A stretch of DNA of 64,000 nt, taken from the NCBI RefSeq assembly GCF_020520425.1, contig NC_079491.1:47854027-47918026 (forward strand). The letters are read 5' to 3'. Source of the DNA: Spinacia oleracea. Taxonomy: Eukaryota > Streptophyta > Magnoliopsida > Caryophyllales > Amaranthaceae. Shown piece by piece: positions 1-10,014 of this stretch (within the stretch, counting starts at the first letter, position 1; each line of letters opens with the position of its first letter). The notes beneath the pieces are model-generated. The model saw nothing but the letters and a program-made list of their open reading frames with translations. It had not been told where the DNA came from and did no database searches. Position numbers and translations under genes: made by a program.

Positions 1-4
1 TCGT

Positions 5-258
5 CAGAGGGCGCCCGACGGGCGGAGTTTCGCCCGGTGCCCACCGGGCGCCCATCAGAAGCAGCAGCAGCAGCAGAAATCGCTCTCCGCCCGACGGGCG
101 AGAGCCGCCCGACCGGGCGCGCGGAGAAGGTTTCCAGAAAGTCGCCCTACGCCCGTCGGGCAGCCCTGCGCTCGTCGGGCGGATTTCGAGCTTCTCGCCC
201 GTCGGGCGGATTTCGAGCTTCTCGCCCGTCGGGCGGAGAGCCGCCCGACCGGGCGACG
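5..258 (+). repeat. Array of short CG-rich palindromes in the U3 of LTR C
   Basis: At least seven copies of a motif of the type CGCCCGTCGGGCG or CGCCCGACGGGCG, some degenerate, are spaced 10-40 bp apart. The motif is close to self-complementary. The array ends about 70 bp before the TATA box of the LTR. Equivalent but different motifs occupy the same place in LTRs A, B and D. Confidence 0.8.
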
Positions 259-330
259 ACAACCCAAGGCGCTGTGCGCGCGCGTCCTTCTTTATTCTTT
301 TCCGGTTTTTCCTTATGTTTTTAGGCTAAA

Positions 331-340
331 CTATAAATAT
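331..340 (+). promoter_or_regulatory. Probable TATA box of LTR C
   Basis: ctataaatat lies downstream of the palindrome array and upstream of the R/U5-like part of the LTR, at the same relative place as the TATA box at 16361 in LTR B. Confidence 0.6.
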
Positions 341-1164
341 AGCCTTTGTTAATTTAGTGAGAGACCTTATTATCTCATACTCTAGTATTAGCCCCTTAGT
401 TTATTTCTCTTAGCTTTGTTTTCTCTCTAAATTTATGCAAACACTTAGTTTTCAATTTCAATCAAAAATTCAAGGTTTCCTTTGTCATTGTTCTTCAATT
501 AGGTATTATTCTTTATTTCAATTCTTTGTTTAAGCTTTAATTATATTTTTAATCATGCTAATGCCTTTGTTTATTGTTAATATGCTTGAGTAATCTAATT
601 TCTAGGGTTTGGGGATCCATGAATGATATGAAGGGATATTGAATAATCATGATTGTTGGCATTACAATTGATTCCTATTGATTGGTTTATTTCACTATAC
701 AATTAGATTTGCGCAGGTTTAGTTGTGGTAGTTATGCAATATCAAATTAAGATTCGAGAGATGCAATTTGATGTTTAGGCTTGTGTCAATAGGTGGAATT
801 AGAGTTAATACGTAGCGAGAGCCCGTTAATTCTAAGTCTATGATTAGTATCGACTCGAGAGAGCATGCTTGTCTAATTAATTACTTTGTTAATTATCGTG
901 ATTGTTCATTGTCCTGGATTGTTATTTGTTGGTGAACCTATGCCCTAGATTCTTTAATATATTGATTCATACTCGTTTAATTATCGTTCGTAGTCTTAGC
1001 ATACAAACCACCAACCAACTCCTGTTGTTCCCAATAGTCTAGATTAATTAATTGATAGTAGAAAGAACGCCTGTTTCCCTGTGGATTCGATCCTGACTTC
1101 CCTTGCTACCTAGCTAGTGGACCTTAGGTTATTTTTGATTAGGTGATACGACTTAAGCCTGTCA

Positions 1165-1578
1165 CTCCATTGCCGTGATGATTCCTACACTTCTAGGTTT
1201 CCGAAAACGACGATAGGCTACAAACTTTCCTAGACTAGAATTCAAGTGGATCTTCTGCTTATCACAGTCAATCTTGGCTATGAACATTTCCAACCAATCC
1301 ATTCCCAAAATAACATCTAAATCTCCTAACTCAAACTCAATTAGGCTAGACAGGAATATGGTCTTGGCTATGGTTAAAGGTACATTCCCATGGATCTTAG
1401 TGCACTTCACAATCTCACCGGTTGGTATCACTATGGGTACTTCAATTCTTTCGGGTTCTTTCAACTCTAACTTCTCCAAAATACCCTTTGATATAAACGA
1501 ATAAGTCGGACTAGAATCAAATAGTACTTTAACTAAAATGGAGTTAATAGAAAAAGTACCAGCTATGAAGTCAGACAA
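1165..1578 (-). pseudogene. Retroviral-type aspartic protease fragment of T1
   Basis: The 138-residue frame has the retropepsin pattern of plant chromoviruses: a strand with 'VKVLFDSSPTYSFIS' where the active site D-[ST]-G-A-[ST] is expected, then 'IPTGE', and the C-terminal flap-side motif 'VILGMDWL' followed by 'IDCDKQKIHL'. The active-site Gly is Ser (DSS), so the enzyme is probably dead. The frame ends at the junction with LTR C, whose first bases supply the stop codon. Function is inferred from family resemblance only. Confidence 0.8.
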
Positions 1579-2510
1579 GTTTTCAGCTTCTTGCCTAGTG
1601 ATTACATTCAGCTTTCCTTGGGCAACTCCTTTGTTATAACCACCTCCATTGGCATTTCCATTGGTATTTCGGTTCCCATTTTGCTTATAGTTTTCCCTAG
1701 GCTTTCCATTACTCTGGCCATTGTTGCCATTGTTACCATTCTGGTAACCCTTTTGGTTTCCATCATTGTTTCCTCCATTCTGGTTCTAGTTATTTGTTGT
1801 TCTGGCGGTTGCCTTGGTTGGGTTTCCTATTCTTGGCCCAACACTCAAATTCTCTATGGCCTAGTTTCTCACATAATCTACAGACAACTTGGTTTCCATT
1901 ACAGTCACGTCCTAGGTGATTATTATGGCATCGTCTACACTCATAGACTCTCATTCCATTCCCTGCAGACTGGTTCTTATCCCCATTGTTGTTGTGGAAA
2001 TTGTTTATGTTCCCACCATGATTTCCCTTGAACTAGAAATGATTATTTCCCTTGTTTCTCTTAAAGTTCCCTTGATTATGTTGGCCACCACCTTGGTTTT
2101 GGTTACCAACATCCTTCCTCTTTTCACCAGCTCCATTCTTCCTTTTCAGCAGACCATACAGATGGGCAGCTTTCCCGTACAGGGTGTCCAGAGATGTAAA
2201 GGTCTCTCCAGCAAGCATCAATTCCAAATCCATAGTTAACCCACTCTCAAATCTCTGTGCCCTAAGCTCCTCCGTTGCCACCACTTCAGGTGCAAACCTT
2301 GACAGTTCTATGAACTTATAATAGTATTCAGTTACAGACATCCCCTCCATCCTTAACTCGATGAACTCTTGGGCTTTCTGCTTCTTCAGATTGGTGGATA
2401 AAACTTGTTTCTCAAGGCTACTTTGAATGATTCCCATCCAAATTCAGGTGTAGCTCTTAAGGTATTCTCACACCTTTGCCACCAAAAGTCAGCTTCTCCC
2501 TAAGGCTAAC
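1579..2510 (-). pseudogene. Gag fragment of T1: capsid-type core and two zinc knuckles
   Basis: From 2510 down, the minus strand encodes 'EADFWWQRCENTLRAT' and then a Retrotrans_gag-like core (2437-2033) with 'GMSVTEYYYKFIELSRFAPE' and 'FESGLTMDLELML'. An Asn/Gln/Gly-rich linker follows. About 1870-1960 encodes two knuckles, C-X2-C-X3-H-X4-C (CRRCHNNHLGRDC) and C-X2-C-X4-H-X4-C (CRLCEKLGHREFEC). The reading frame is not continuous between about 2033 and 1578, so the gene is broken. Solo LTR D separates this part from the N-terminal part at 3955-4429. Confidence 0.75.
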
Positions 2511-2940
2511 TGTAGACACCTACTTTTGTCCCCATTCCCGAAAGGGAAGGTTCGATGATGAGAACACAAATCTCCACTTGGCAACGCATCTCCTATAAAA
2601 TAACGAATCTCAATCACCCTTTTCATTTCAGCCAAAACTGCTATTTATGGAAACCTGCTAAAGATAGTAGCTGCCGTAAAAGGTAGTTGTTAAAAGTGGC
2701 AAAGTCATAAAAGATAGAAACCTGTCAGAATTAGGTGTTGCACTCCAACATAAATCCTAAAAGAGATAGTATTTGCATTCCTGGTATAATTCGAAAATAA
2801 GAGTTACGTATTAATTAAATTCCTGACGAACCTAGAGTTCGTAATGGGCCCAGACGCATTCCATCATAAAGTTAATACGGACTAAAAGACTCGGATAAAT
2901 CTCAAAAGCTCCGTGTTTTAAAGAGTCCAAATCTGACAAG

Positions 2941-2992
2941 AACTCGGCCCAGCCCTGGGCGCCGAAATCTTTGGCGCCCAGCCCTGGGCGCT
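2941..2992 (+). repeat. Paired CG-rich palindromes in LTR D
   Basis: Two copies of a GCCCAGCCCTGGGCGC-type near-palindrome stand about 30 bp apart, joined by 'cgaaatctttggc'. They lie about 83 bp before the TATA box of this LTR. This is the LTR D counterpart of the arrays in LTRs A, B and C. Confidence 0.7.
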
Positions 2993-3074
2993 GAAAATGC
3001 CTGGGGGGCCGTTTTATTTCCGGATTCTTCTTGGATTCGTATCTTAAAATCTATCTTTCCACACACTCTTTTCC

Positions 3075-3082
3075 TATAAATA
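3075..3082 (+). promoter_or_regulatory. Probable TATA box of LTR D
   Basis: TATAAATA follows the palindrome pair. Its position in the LTR and the downstream pyrimidine-rich text fit a U3/R boundary. Confidence 0.55.
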
Positions 3083-3954
3083 CAACCTCAAAACCGACGT
3101 AAAAACGGACAATTCCATAAACCTGAGTATTGACTCTAGCCTTAAGCCTAGCCTCACGCTGCGAAATTGATCCGGCATTCTGTCGCAATCGACCCAAAAG
3201 TCGAACAGAACGCATCCTGCCCCTTGTAGCTGATGAATTAAGCCTAAATACTGGAACATTGCTTGGAAATCCGAGATTCGTTAAATAAAAGGAAAAATAG
3301 CAAAGGCAAGTGGTTAGTTTTCTGAGAACCGTAACGCACCTCTCAAGGGTGCGTTGTAATGTATTCCTCATATGATTTAATCGCTTTCATCACCCTTTTA
3401 TAAAATTGTCGAACTATTAACTTGATTGATCTATCACGCCTAATAAGATAATACCTTGGACAATTGAATTATCATGCTAGGTACCTTAAATCAATCTAAA
3501 TAAGATAATCACGATCGATATAGTGTTATGTGTTGCATATTGCTAAAATCAATTCAGAATAGTTTAATAGTTTAACGCATGTCCCTTCAATTATTTATGC
3601 TGAGCTAGTAAGGATAACCTGCCTCTAGAGTTATCGATGAGCACTCCTCTCGGTAGTTACAGTCCCCCGAACTCTCAATCTCTGCCCTGCGGGTGTACGT
3701 TGAGCGATCCCCACACCAGGGATCACAAGGGAACCATGGCCGTCGTGGTCGAACATAATTGCACTCCCTTTATGTCACGATAACCGGGTTTTGTCAGTTT
3801 TTCTCATTGTCGTTAAAAACTGAATGGCGACTCCTATATTGCTAGTCGATTGGGTGTAAACTCACAGGAAATCCAATTACACTTGATCTGACAACGTCAC
3901 GCCCACGAGGGACGAGGTCACGCATTAGCCTCGTGCTTTTTCGACCCCCTCACA

Positions 3955-4429
3955 GCTAGAGATCTCAATAGTAGGTTCAGGAATGATAGGATTAAGGTTT
4001 TCAATCTCAACAACATCATCATCATTATCCTCATCCATCTGGGTTTCCGTATCACTACCACTTTGTGTTGTGAATACTTTCCACCATCCTATCATCCTCA
4101 AAACTATCTTCCGCCATTTCTAGAATAGTGGTCATAATCTCCATGTCATACCTCCACCTACCATTTGGAGTACCATACTTGTAGTAATTAGGAAGGCCAC
4201 TGGCAGAATGCATATCACGAAATCGTTGCTTCAGACCTATGTATGGGTTCCTATGGGGCAAACAATGAATAACCATTTCGGCCATGACATCCTTTTTCCT
4301 TGGTTCAGGCAGATTCTGCACTGTAGCAAAATAGTTGCAAGCAAACTTAATCTTCTACAGGTAGTTGTGCGGGGTTTCACAATCTAGCTTCTCTAGGTGT
4401 CCTAGGTTTGCGTACGTTGAAAGCAACAT
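3955..4429 (-). pseudogene. N-terminal gag fragment of T1
   Basis: The minus strand from the ATG at 4429 encodes 'MLLSTYANLGHLEKLD', then an in-frame TAG (probably an old TGG), then a continuous stretch to 4055 ('NPYIGLKQRFRDMHSASGLP', 'PNGRWRYDMEIM'). A frame change leads into an acidic segment 'GSDTETQMDEDNDDDVVEIE'. It then runs into the D insertion and resumes at 2510. I do not recognise a named domain here. Assignment rests on position between leader and gag core. At least one nonsense and one frameshift mutation are present. Confidence 0.55.
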
Positions 4430-5117
4430 CTTAAATCCTGAAAATCAACAACTAAAAAGTCTTACTAAAGTGTTCCAAAACAAAGTAAGTTCGTGGAGCC
4501 ATACAATTTAATGCACACATACATGCTTAATCACATAAAGCAACATGAACATGATTAACTTAAGGCATAAGCATACGATCAATACTTTAACACTTACCAC
4601 TTAATTGAATGCATACTTAATCTTAAACATACCCTTCTTATTCTACCCTTTCTCACTTAGAAATAGGAATAATTTTTGAAATTAATTTAATAAATAACTT
4701 CAAATATAAGCGAAATTATTAAAATTAAAATCGAAAATTAAAATAATTAATCGAATAATTTAATTAATTAATTCGATTATTTTCCGAAAATAAATAAATA
4801 AATTAAATAATTCAGAAAATTAAATGTTTTTTTTTTTGAAAAATTCGGAAAATCCGAATAAATTTTTTTTTATTTTTTTTGAAATTTAATTCGACTTTGT
4901 TCGAATTTAATAAATCGGAAAAAATATTAAAATAAAACCGATAAGTTTTCAAATAACTTAAAATAAATAGTTTTTTTACTTTTCAAAATATTGAGTACTC
5001 AAAATAGCATTTTAACTTTAGAAAAACAATTTTCAAAAATCCTAAAGTTTCGCAGTTACCACTTTGTAGTATAGATTACTACATAGCAGAACTGAACTAA
5101 GCTCTAGTATACCACTT
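4430..5117 (-). other. AT-rich leader of T1 with a degenerate primer-binding site
   Basis: No ORF is seen. The region is very AT-rich with oligo-A/T runs. Directly after the LTR end (minus sense, 5114-5101) comes TGGTATACTAGAGC, which resembles the initiator-Met primer site TGGTATCAGAGC with a small insertion. This supports 5118 as the LTR boundary. Confidence 0.5.
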
Positions 5118-5306
5118 TGTAACACCCTAATAATTCCTTGATTTTTATAAAACATTTGCCAACTTACAACAAAGGAATTACCAAGATATTACCGCCACCG
5201 TGATAACGGCTAAGGCTATGTACCAGAATTACGCAGCGGAAATAACTAACTTTCAAAACTAATTAAATAGTTAATGGTCAATTAACAACTTGGAACCACT
5301 AAGGCT
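5118..5306 (-). mobile_element. 3' end of the T1 5' LTR (first segment)
   Basis: In plus sense it starts tgtaacaccctaataattcc, which on the minus strand is an LTR end ...GGGTGTTACA. It matches the start of the LTR copy at 46911. The LTR is broken at 5307 by the composite insertion and resumes near 10015. Confidence 0.7.
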
Positions 5307-5650
5307 AGGGCCGGCCCTGTTTAGTTCACCTTATTTCAGGACCTTATTACTTATTTCAGATCTAATCAGATCAGATCAGAATAGACCAGATCAGATCAGA
5401 TCAGATCAGAAAAAATAAGTGAGGGCCGGCCCTGTTTAGTTCACCTTATTTCAGGACCTTATTACTTATTTCAGATCTAATCAGATCAGATCAAGTGAGG
5501 GCCGGCCCTGTTTAGTTCACCTTATTTCAGGACCTTATTACTTATTTCAGATCTAATCAGATCATATCAGACTAGACCAGATCAGAAAAAATAAGTTCAG
5601 ATCAGATCAGATTAGAAAAAATAAGTTCAGATCAGATCAGATCAGACCAG
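5307..5650. repeat. Terminal unit repeated three times, with (GATCA)n runs
   Basis: The unit starting AGGGCCGGCCCTG occurs at 5307, 5422 and 5498. Each copy is followed by the same 'ttagttcacc...cttatttcagatctaatcagatc' text and by a variable number of ATCAG units. The copies are near-identical where they overlap, so the amplification is recent. Confidence 0.85.

Positions 5651-5740
<90 letters not shown>
5651..5740. repeat. (ATT)n microsatellite, about 30 units
   Basis: It is an uninterrupted run of ATT. On the minus strand it reads (TAA)n and lies just after the stop codon of the RT-nuclease gene, where a simple-repeat tail of a non-LTR retrotransposon is expected. Confidence 0.9.
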
Positions 5741-5777
5741 ATGTTACAAGCTTAACAAGCTATAAAGATCAAGTGAA

Positions 5778-8700
5778 CTACAAGAAGTTGGAGGGGAGCC
5801 GAGATACAATCTGGGCCCCCACTCCTCTAGCTATGGCGAACCCGATCCTGCTGAAAATGTGGGCAGCTGCCCGTGCCCCAATGTCCTGAGCCCTGGAGTA
5901 CGTCTGAACCCGCTTCAGCAAAGAAACAGCCCCTTTCTCTAATTCCCCAAAATAAGAGAAGGAAAAAGGAAAGAAACCGTAACCCAAAGCCCTACAACGT
6001 GCCGCATACTTATCCTGCTTCCGCTGTGCTGCAACCGCCACAACCCGACCCGGAATGAAGCCTGACAACCCAGATTGCGTCATAGGGGAAGACCCAGTCA
6101 AGTCAACACACACATCTAGACCGCCATCCCATGAGTAAAGCAATATATCTGCAGGACGAAGAGCTCCATCGCTCTCACTAGTCAGCCCAACATCAACCTC
6201 CTTGCGAGCAGAAATCCCCGACCGATAGCAAATATCCAAAAGGGTATCACGAACAACATTATGTCGATGTTTGATACCCACAACCCAGCACAAGACACGG
6301 CATGATCCCCATAAATGTCCCCGTCGAAAACCCGAGAGCAAGCAGAACACGGCGTCGAATCAGAGAACAACGGAATACCCAACCGATAGCAAAGAACCGA
6401 ACGATAAGTCTTACCGTTCATAGTCTGGCCTAACCCCGAGATGGGGACTTCCCGCAACCAAGCTGAGGAGTGATCCCCCTGTTGAGATTTCCATGGGGCA
6501 ACAAGACGTGAAGATAAGGAGTAGGCGGATTCCGCATCAGCAATAACCTTCGTGAAATATATGTCTGCCAATTTCTTCATGAGTCTGGGGGCAGCGATCT
6601 CACTAGGGCTACGCATAAGGTCGGTCTCCACGGTCCTGATGAAAAGACCAAGAGCATCATCAAAGGCCGGTCCCGGACCTTCAACACCTGAAAGCCGAAG
6701 AAGCGAATCCTGCAAACCAGAAGACTGCAAACGGGATGCAAGAAAAGCATAATGCCGAACATCACCAGCTGAATAAACACCCAATCCTCCATAAGAATAA
6801 GGCAAGGTGGCAAGGCGCCATTGCCAGTCACCGAACCCAGGTCCCGAAGCAACCACGATGCGCTCTAAAGAAGCCCGCAGAGCCACATCAAAAGATAATT
6901 GGGCCGCTTCGAAAAGATGAGGCGGACAAGTGCGCATAGCAAAGTAGAGTTTAGAAACTCCAGTACACGCACGAAGAAGCAACAACTCACACTGGGGATC
7001 ATTAAGCTTGGCTACAGCATCCATCAACACAACAGTCTTCGACACACGCTGCGAAACAACCTCCTTACAAAAAGAGGAATCCGTACTGACTGGGCCACCA
7101 AGCAACTTAACACCAAGCTCAGGACGAGCAATATCCGTAGGAAAGACACCCTCTAGACGACAGCGTGGGTCCTCCGAAGGCCAGAAAACCTCCGTCTTCT
7201 CAACATTAACATGGAGACCTAAACGAGGACCCTCCTCCAAAATCAACTCCAAGACCTGCCCAACCACCAAAGTGTCACCAACAATAGTGCCATCGTCCAA
7301 GTACCATGCCTGAAGAGATAGATCAAATGAGTCTCGAATTCGACACACCAATGGATGTAGAACCAGAGAAAAAAGCAAAGGGCCGAGAGGATCCCCTTGC
7401 TGCACACCCTGACAAGACCACAAGGTATGCTCCCCATAATACAGCCGCGCTGGAGAAGAGTAGCAGAATTCAACCCAACGCGAAAGAGCAGGACAATGGA
7501 GCCGAACCTCACGCAACAAAGCCGATCGATCAACTAAATTGAAAGCATTCTGAAAATCCACCAATAACATAGATAGGCCAACATCGGCCCCACGAGCCTC
7601 AACCAACCGATTGACAGCATGGAGAATGACCTCACCACCTGCTGGAACCCCAACTCCAAACTGCAGACCTCCAAAGTAGTTTCCTAAACGCGGACCAATC
7701 AAAGCAGCCCCGACCTTAGAAACAAGGCGCCTCCAAATAGTACCCACAGCAATAGGCCGAACACCCCCACCAGGCTTAACCAATGGCGTAAGAGGAGCAC
7801 TAGCAATGTATCCTCCAAGCTCAGCGGGACACTTTCCAGCAAGAAAGAGATTAACTACCTGAGTGATAGCATCCACCAACTCATCAGAAACAGCTACAGC
7901 AGCACCACCCAAGCAATCCAAAAGGTGCTGAGCACGCAAGCCATCTCTACCGCACGAAGTACCACGCGGAAAGCCCATAATCTGCTCCAAAACAACGGCG
8001 GAGGAAGCAGAAAGGTGATGATCAACAGGGATATCCGGCAAGGTAGGGACCGGAACGGAAGGGTGCTTTGCTTGTAAATCTGCAAGAGTAGCATCATCGT
8101 AAGGGGCAAGACCTGAGGAAGAAAGAACCCTAACGGCAGCAGTGTAGTGACCGTCAGAAATCTTTCTCTTACATTGCTTAATATTACGCTCCGCCAAATC
8201 ATGGTCATCGTCAACATCCAATAGAGAGGGAGACACGCTAGCCAATGTGTCTATGACAAGTTGCTCAGAACCGCCAGGCACACCCCAAGAACGAATAGCA
8301 GAGATGATACACTCCTCCTGTTGCCGCCGCCTAACACCGGAGGAACACTCACGATTACTTCGTGGAGAAAAAGTCTTGAGGACACAAAGAGGTAACACGA
8401 GCAACTGAACCCAACAAGCGATGACATCTGGTCTGCAAATCACCTTATCAAGCGCCCCTTTCAGAACTCGCGAAAAACCCAAACGACATTTGGGAGGGAT
8501 GGATTTCACAGAACGCAACCGCTTAGACCATAAAGTGTCCAGAAGAGCAACATCAAAAGAAAAATATTGTTCTCGAGGCGCATCAGAAGTAGACAGCTCG
8601 GAAGCAGGAGCTTGAGGTTTTTGAATACCTAAGAGAGTAAAACGAATAGTACCATCCCCAGAATCAGGTGGGTCCACAAAAACCGTACTAGAACCACTGC

Positions 8701-8968
8701 CATGCCGACACCTAATACGATGAGTATGCGTCTTGAAACAATCTCCACATAACCAAATTCCCATACGACGAAAGGTAACCTCGGCCGAAGTAAAAACCTG
8801 CAAATTGGTAGTAAGGGACTGACGGGTTACATCCCGCACATCAGAGCAACAATGACGATCCCGTAAGTGAGTGATCAGAGAACTCCTTACCAAACCACGC
8901 CCACCGCCATCCTGGCACCCGCTAAGACCCACAAAAGGGCAATGAAACTTCTCCACGAAAGCCGCCAT
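5778..8968 (-). pseudogene. Non-LTR-type reverse transcriptase with C-terminal restriction-like nuclease domain, one frameshift
   Basis: The start is taken at the ATG at 8968 (MAAFVEKF), which precedes a zinc-finger-like segment with Cys and His residues ('CPFVGLSGC', 'LITHLRDRHC') and a second Cys/His cluster ('CGDCFKTHTH'). RT motifs follow: 'GVRPIAVGTIWRR', 'VDFQNAF' (motif A), 'GVQQGDPLGPLLFS' (motif B) and 'WYLDDGTIVGD' (motif C, YLDD). Near the end is C-X2-C...H-X4-C (CSAC...GDHAVSC). The frame then shifts near 6290 into the 6350-5778 frame, which has 'GIKHRHNVVRDTLLDICYRS', 'RPADILLYSWDGG' and 'VCVDLTG', the layout of a PD-(D/E)XK/REL-type nuclease. No APE endonuclease is seen. This order (Zn finger, RT, CCHC, REL) is that of R2-like clades by established knowledge. 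Exact clade not assigned. Confidence 0.75.
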
Positions 8969-9620
8969 ATCAAAGCACTTCAACAGCACCACCAACACTA
9001 AGCGCACACTTGATAACCTCAACACACACGCAAACAATAACAACACCAAAGAGCAACAACTCAAGCTGCCCAAATTCCAAACTCCAAGACAAACACCAAC
9101 CTCCAAGACAAACGCACAACAACAATGCAATAATCTGACCAAATCACCAAACTGGACTCACGAACTTGAACTAAATCACCGAACTGAACCCCGAACAGGA
9201 ACTGAAATTACGAATAGTCGGAAACTGAACCAACCTGATCAGATCACCAAACTGAACGCAAGAACCTGAAACGAACTCCCGAATTGCCAGGAACTGAACC
9301 CCAAATTGAAAAAGCACTCTTGATTTGCAAGAAACTGAAAGCATTTGCCGTAGAACGAACACCTTTTGCCGGAAACTGAATGGCTGAACTCGAAACTGAT
9401 GCCTTTGCCTTTGCCGGAAACTGAACGCCTGAACTTGAAACTGAATCGGAAAGAGCCTGCGAAGTACCGTCGACACCTTAAAAGGCCTGCTGAAAACCGC
9501 TCCAAACACCACCTGTAACCGCCAGGAAAACAACACTGCCTGACCGCCGATACTTGACAACGCACCGCCTGACAACCGCCGCCGGACACCACCGACGCCA
9601 ACGCCGGAAAATCGATACAA
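8969..9620 (-). other. 5' region of the RT-nuclease element with degenerate short repeats
   Basis: It has no convincing gene. From about 9170 to 9450 the plus strand repeats 'gaactgaa' and 'ggaaactgaa' at irregular 15-40 bp spacing. ORFs here are compositional. Confidence 0.5.
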
Positions 9621-10014
9621 ATTAGTTATAATCTGGACATGATCTGTACAAATTAGTTCTAATCATGACATGATATGTACAGTTCAGTTCTGATCTAGAT
9701 ATGATCTGTACATATCATATCCAGATCAGAACTTATATGTCTAGATCATAACCGATCTATCTAGATCATGTTTAGGTCTATCTAATATAAGGAATAGTTA
9801 AATCATGAGCAAAGTCAAGTAAATAATAACAATATTATAAATTTTTGTAACATTTATTTTACACGTAAGTCGTTTAATATTAATAAATGTAGATTTTTGT
9901 TTAAACTTAATTCTGAAGATTCAGATCAGATCAGATCAGACTAGATCAGATCAGATCAGAAAAAATAAGTTCAGACCAGATCAGATCAGATTAGGAGAAA
10001 TAAGGTGAACTAAA
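9621..10014. repeat. GATC-rich right end of the composite insertion
   Basis: It contains 'gatctgtaca', 'ctagatcat' and 'tgatctg' variants, then runs of ATCAG and the inverted copy of the left terminal sequence near 9990-10014. No gene is seen. Confidence 0.6.

Larger units (their letters stand above)
1..1164 (+). mobile_element. 3' portion of a Ty3/Gypsy (Athila-like) LTR, element C; cut by window start
   Basis: This segment aligns in layout and wording with the complete LTR of element B at 15720-17177. Both share the TATA box, the '...ctagggtttggggatccatgaatg...' stretch, the '...gtacgtagcgagagcccg...' stretch and the U5 end '...cgatcctgacttccc...cctgtca'. The LTR ends in CA at 1164. The next base starts a different element, whose protease frame is interrupted here, so element C was inserted into T1 and the rest of C lies left of the window. 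Sequence divergence from B is clear, so C is a separate family. Confidence 0.8.
2511..3954 (+). mobile_element. Solo LTR of a further Ty3-type family (D)
   Basis: The segment begins TGTAGACACC and ends CCCCCTCACA, typical TG...CA ends, and sits inside the gag of T1, whose coding sense resumes on both sides. Flanks are ...ggctaac and gctaga..., so a short GCTA-type target duplication is possible but imperfect. A TATA box is at 3075-3082. No internal region of this family is seen, which fits a solo LTR left by LTR-LTR recombination. Confidence 0.7.
5307..10014 (-). mobile_element. Composite insertion with inverted terminal sequences carrying an RT-nuclease gene
   Basis: The left edge reads AGGGCCGGCCCTG then TTTAGTTCACCTTATTTC. 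The right edge, read inward on the minus strand, has TTTAGTTCACCTTATTTC as well. Both ends continue into runs of 'atcagatcag' and 'aaaaaataagt'. Between them lie a 30-unit ATT microsatellite, the RT-nuclease gene (minus) and its 5' region. It interrupts the T1 LTR, as shown by the uninterrupted copy at 46911-48800. Whether the terminal repeats belong to the non-LTR element or to a separate TIR transposon it jumped into is unresolved. Confidence 0.55.

Noticed and set aside
1591-2239. Hydrophobic ORFs on the plus strand
   Set aside because: They are antisense shadows of the gag and zinc-knuckle coding sequence of T1.
6552-9620. Several 60-150 residue ORFs on both strands around the RT gene
   Set aside because: They are out-of-frame shadows of the RT-nuclease gene or of the 'gaactgaa' repeats upstream of it.
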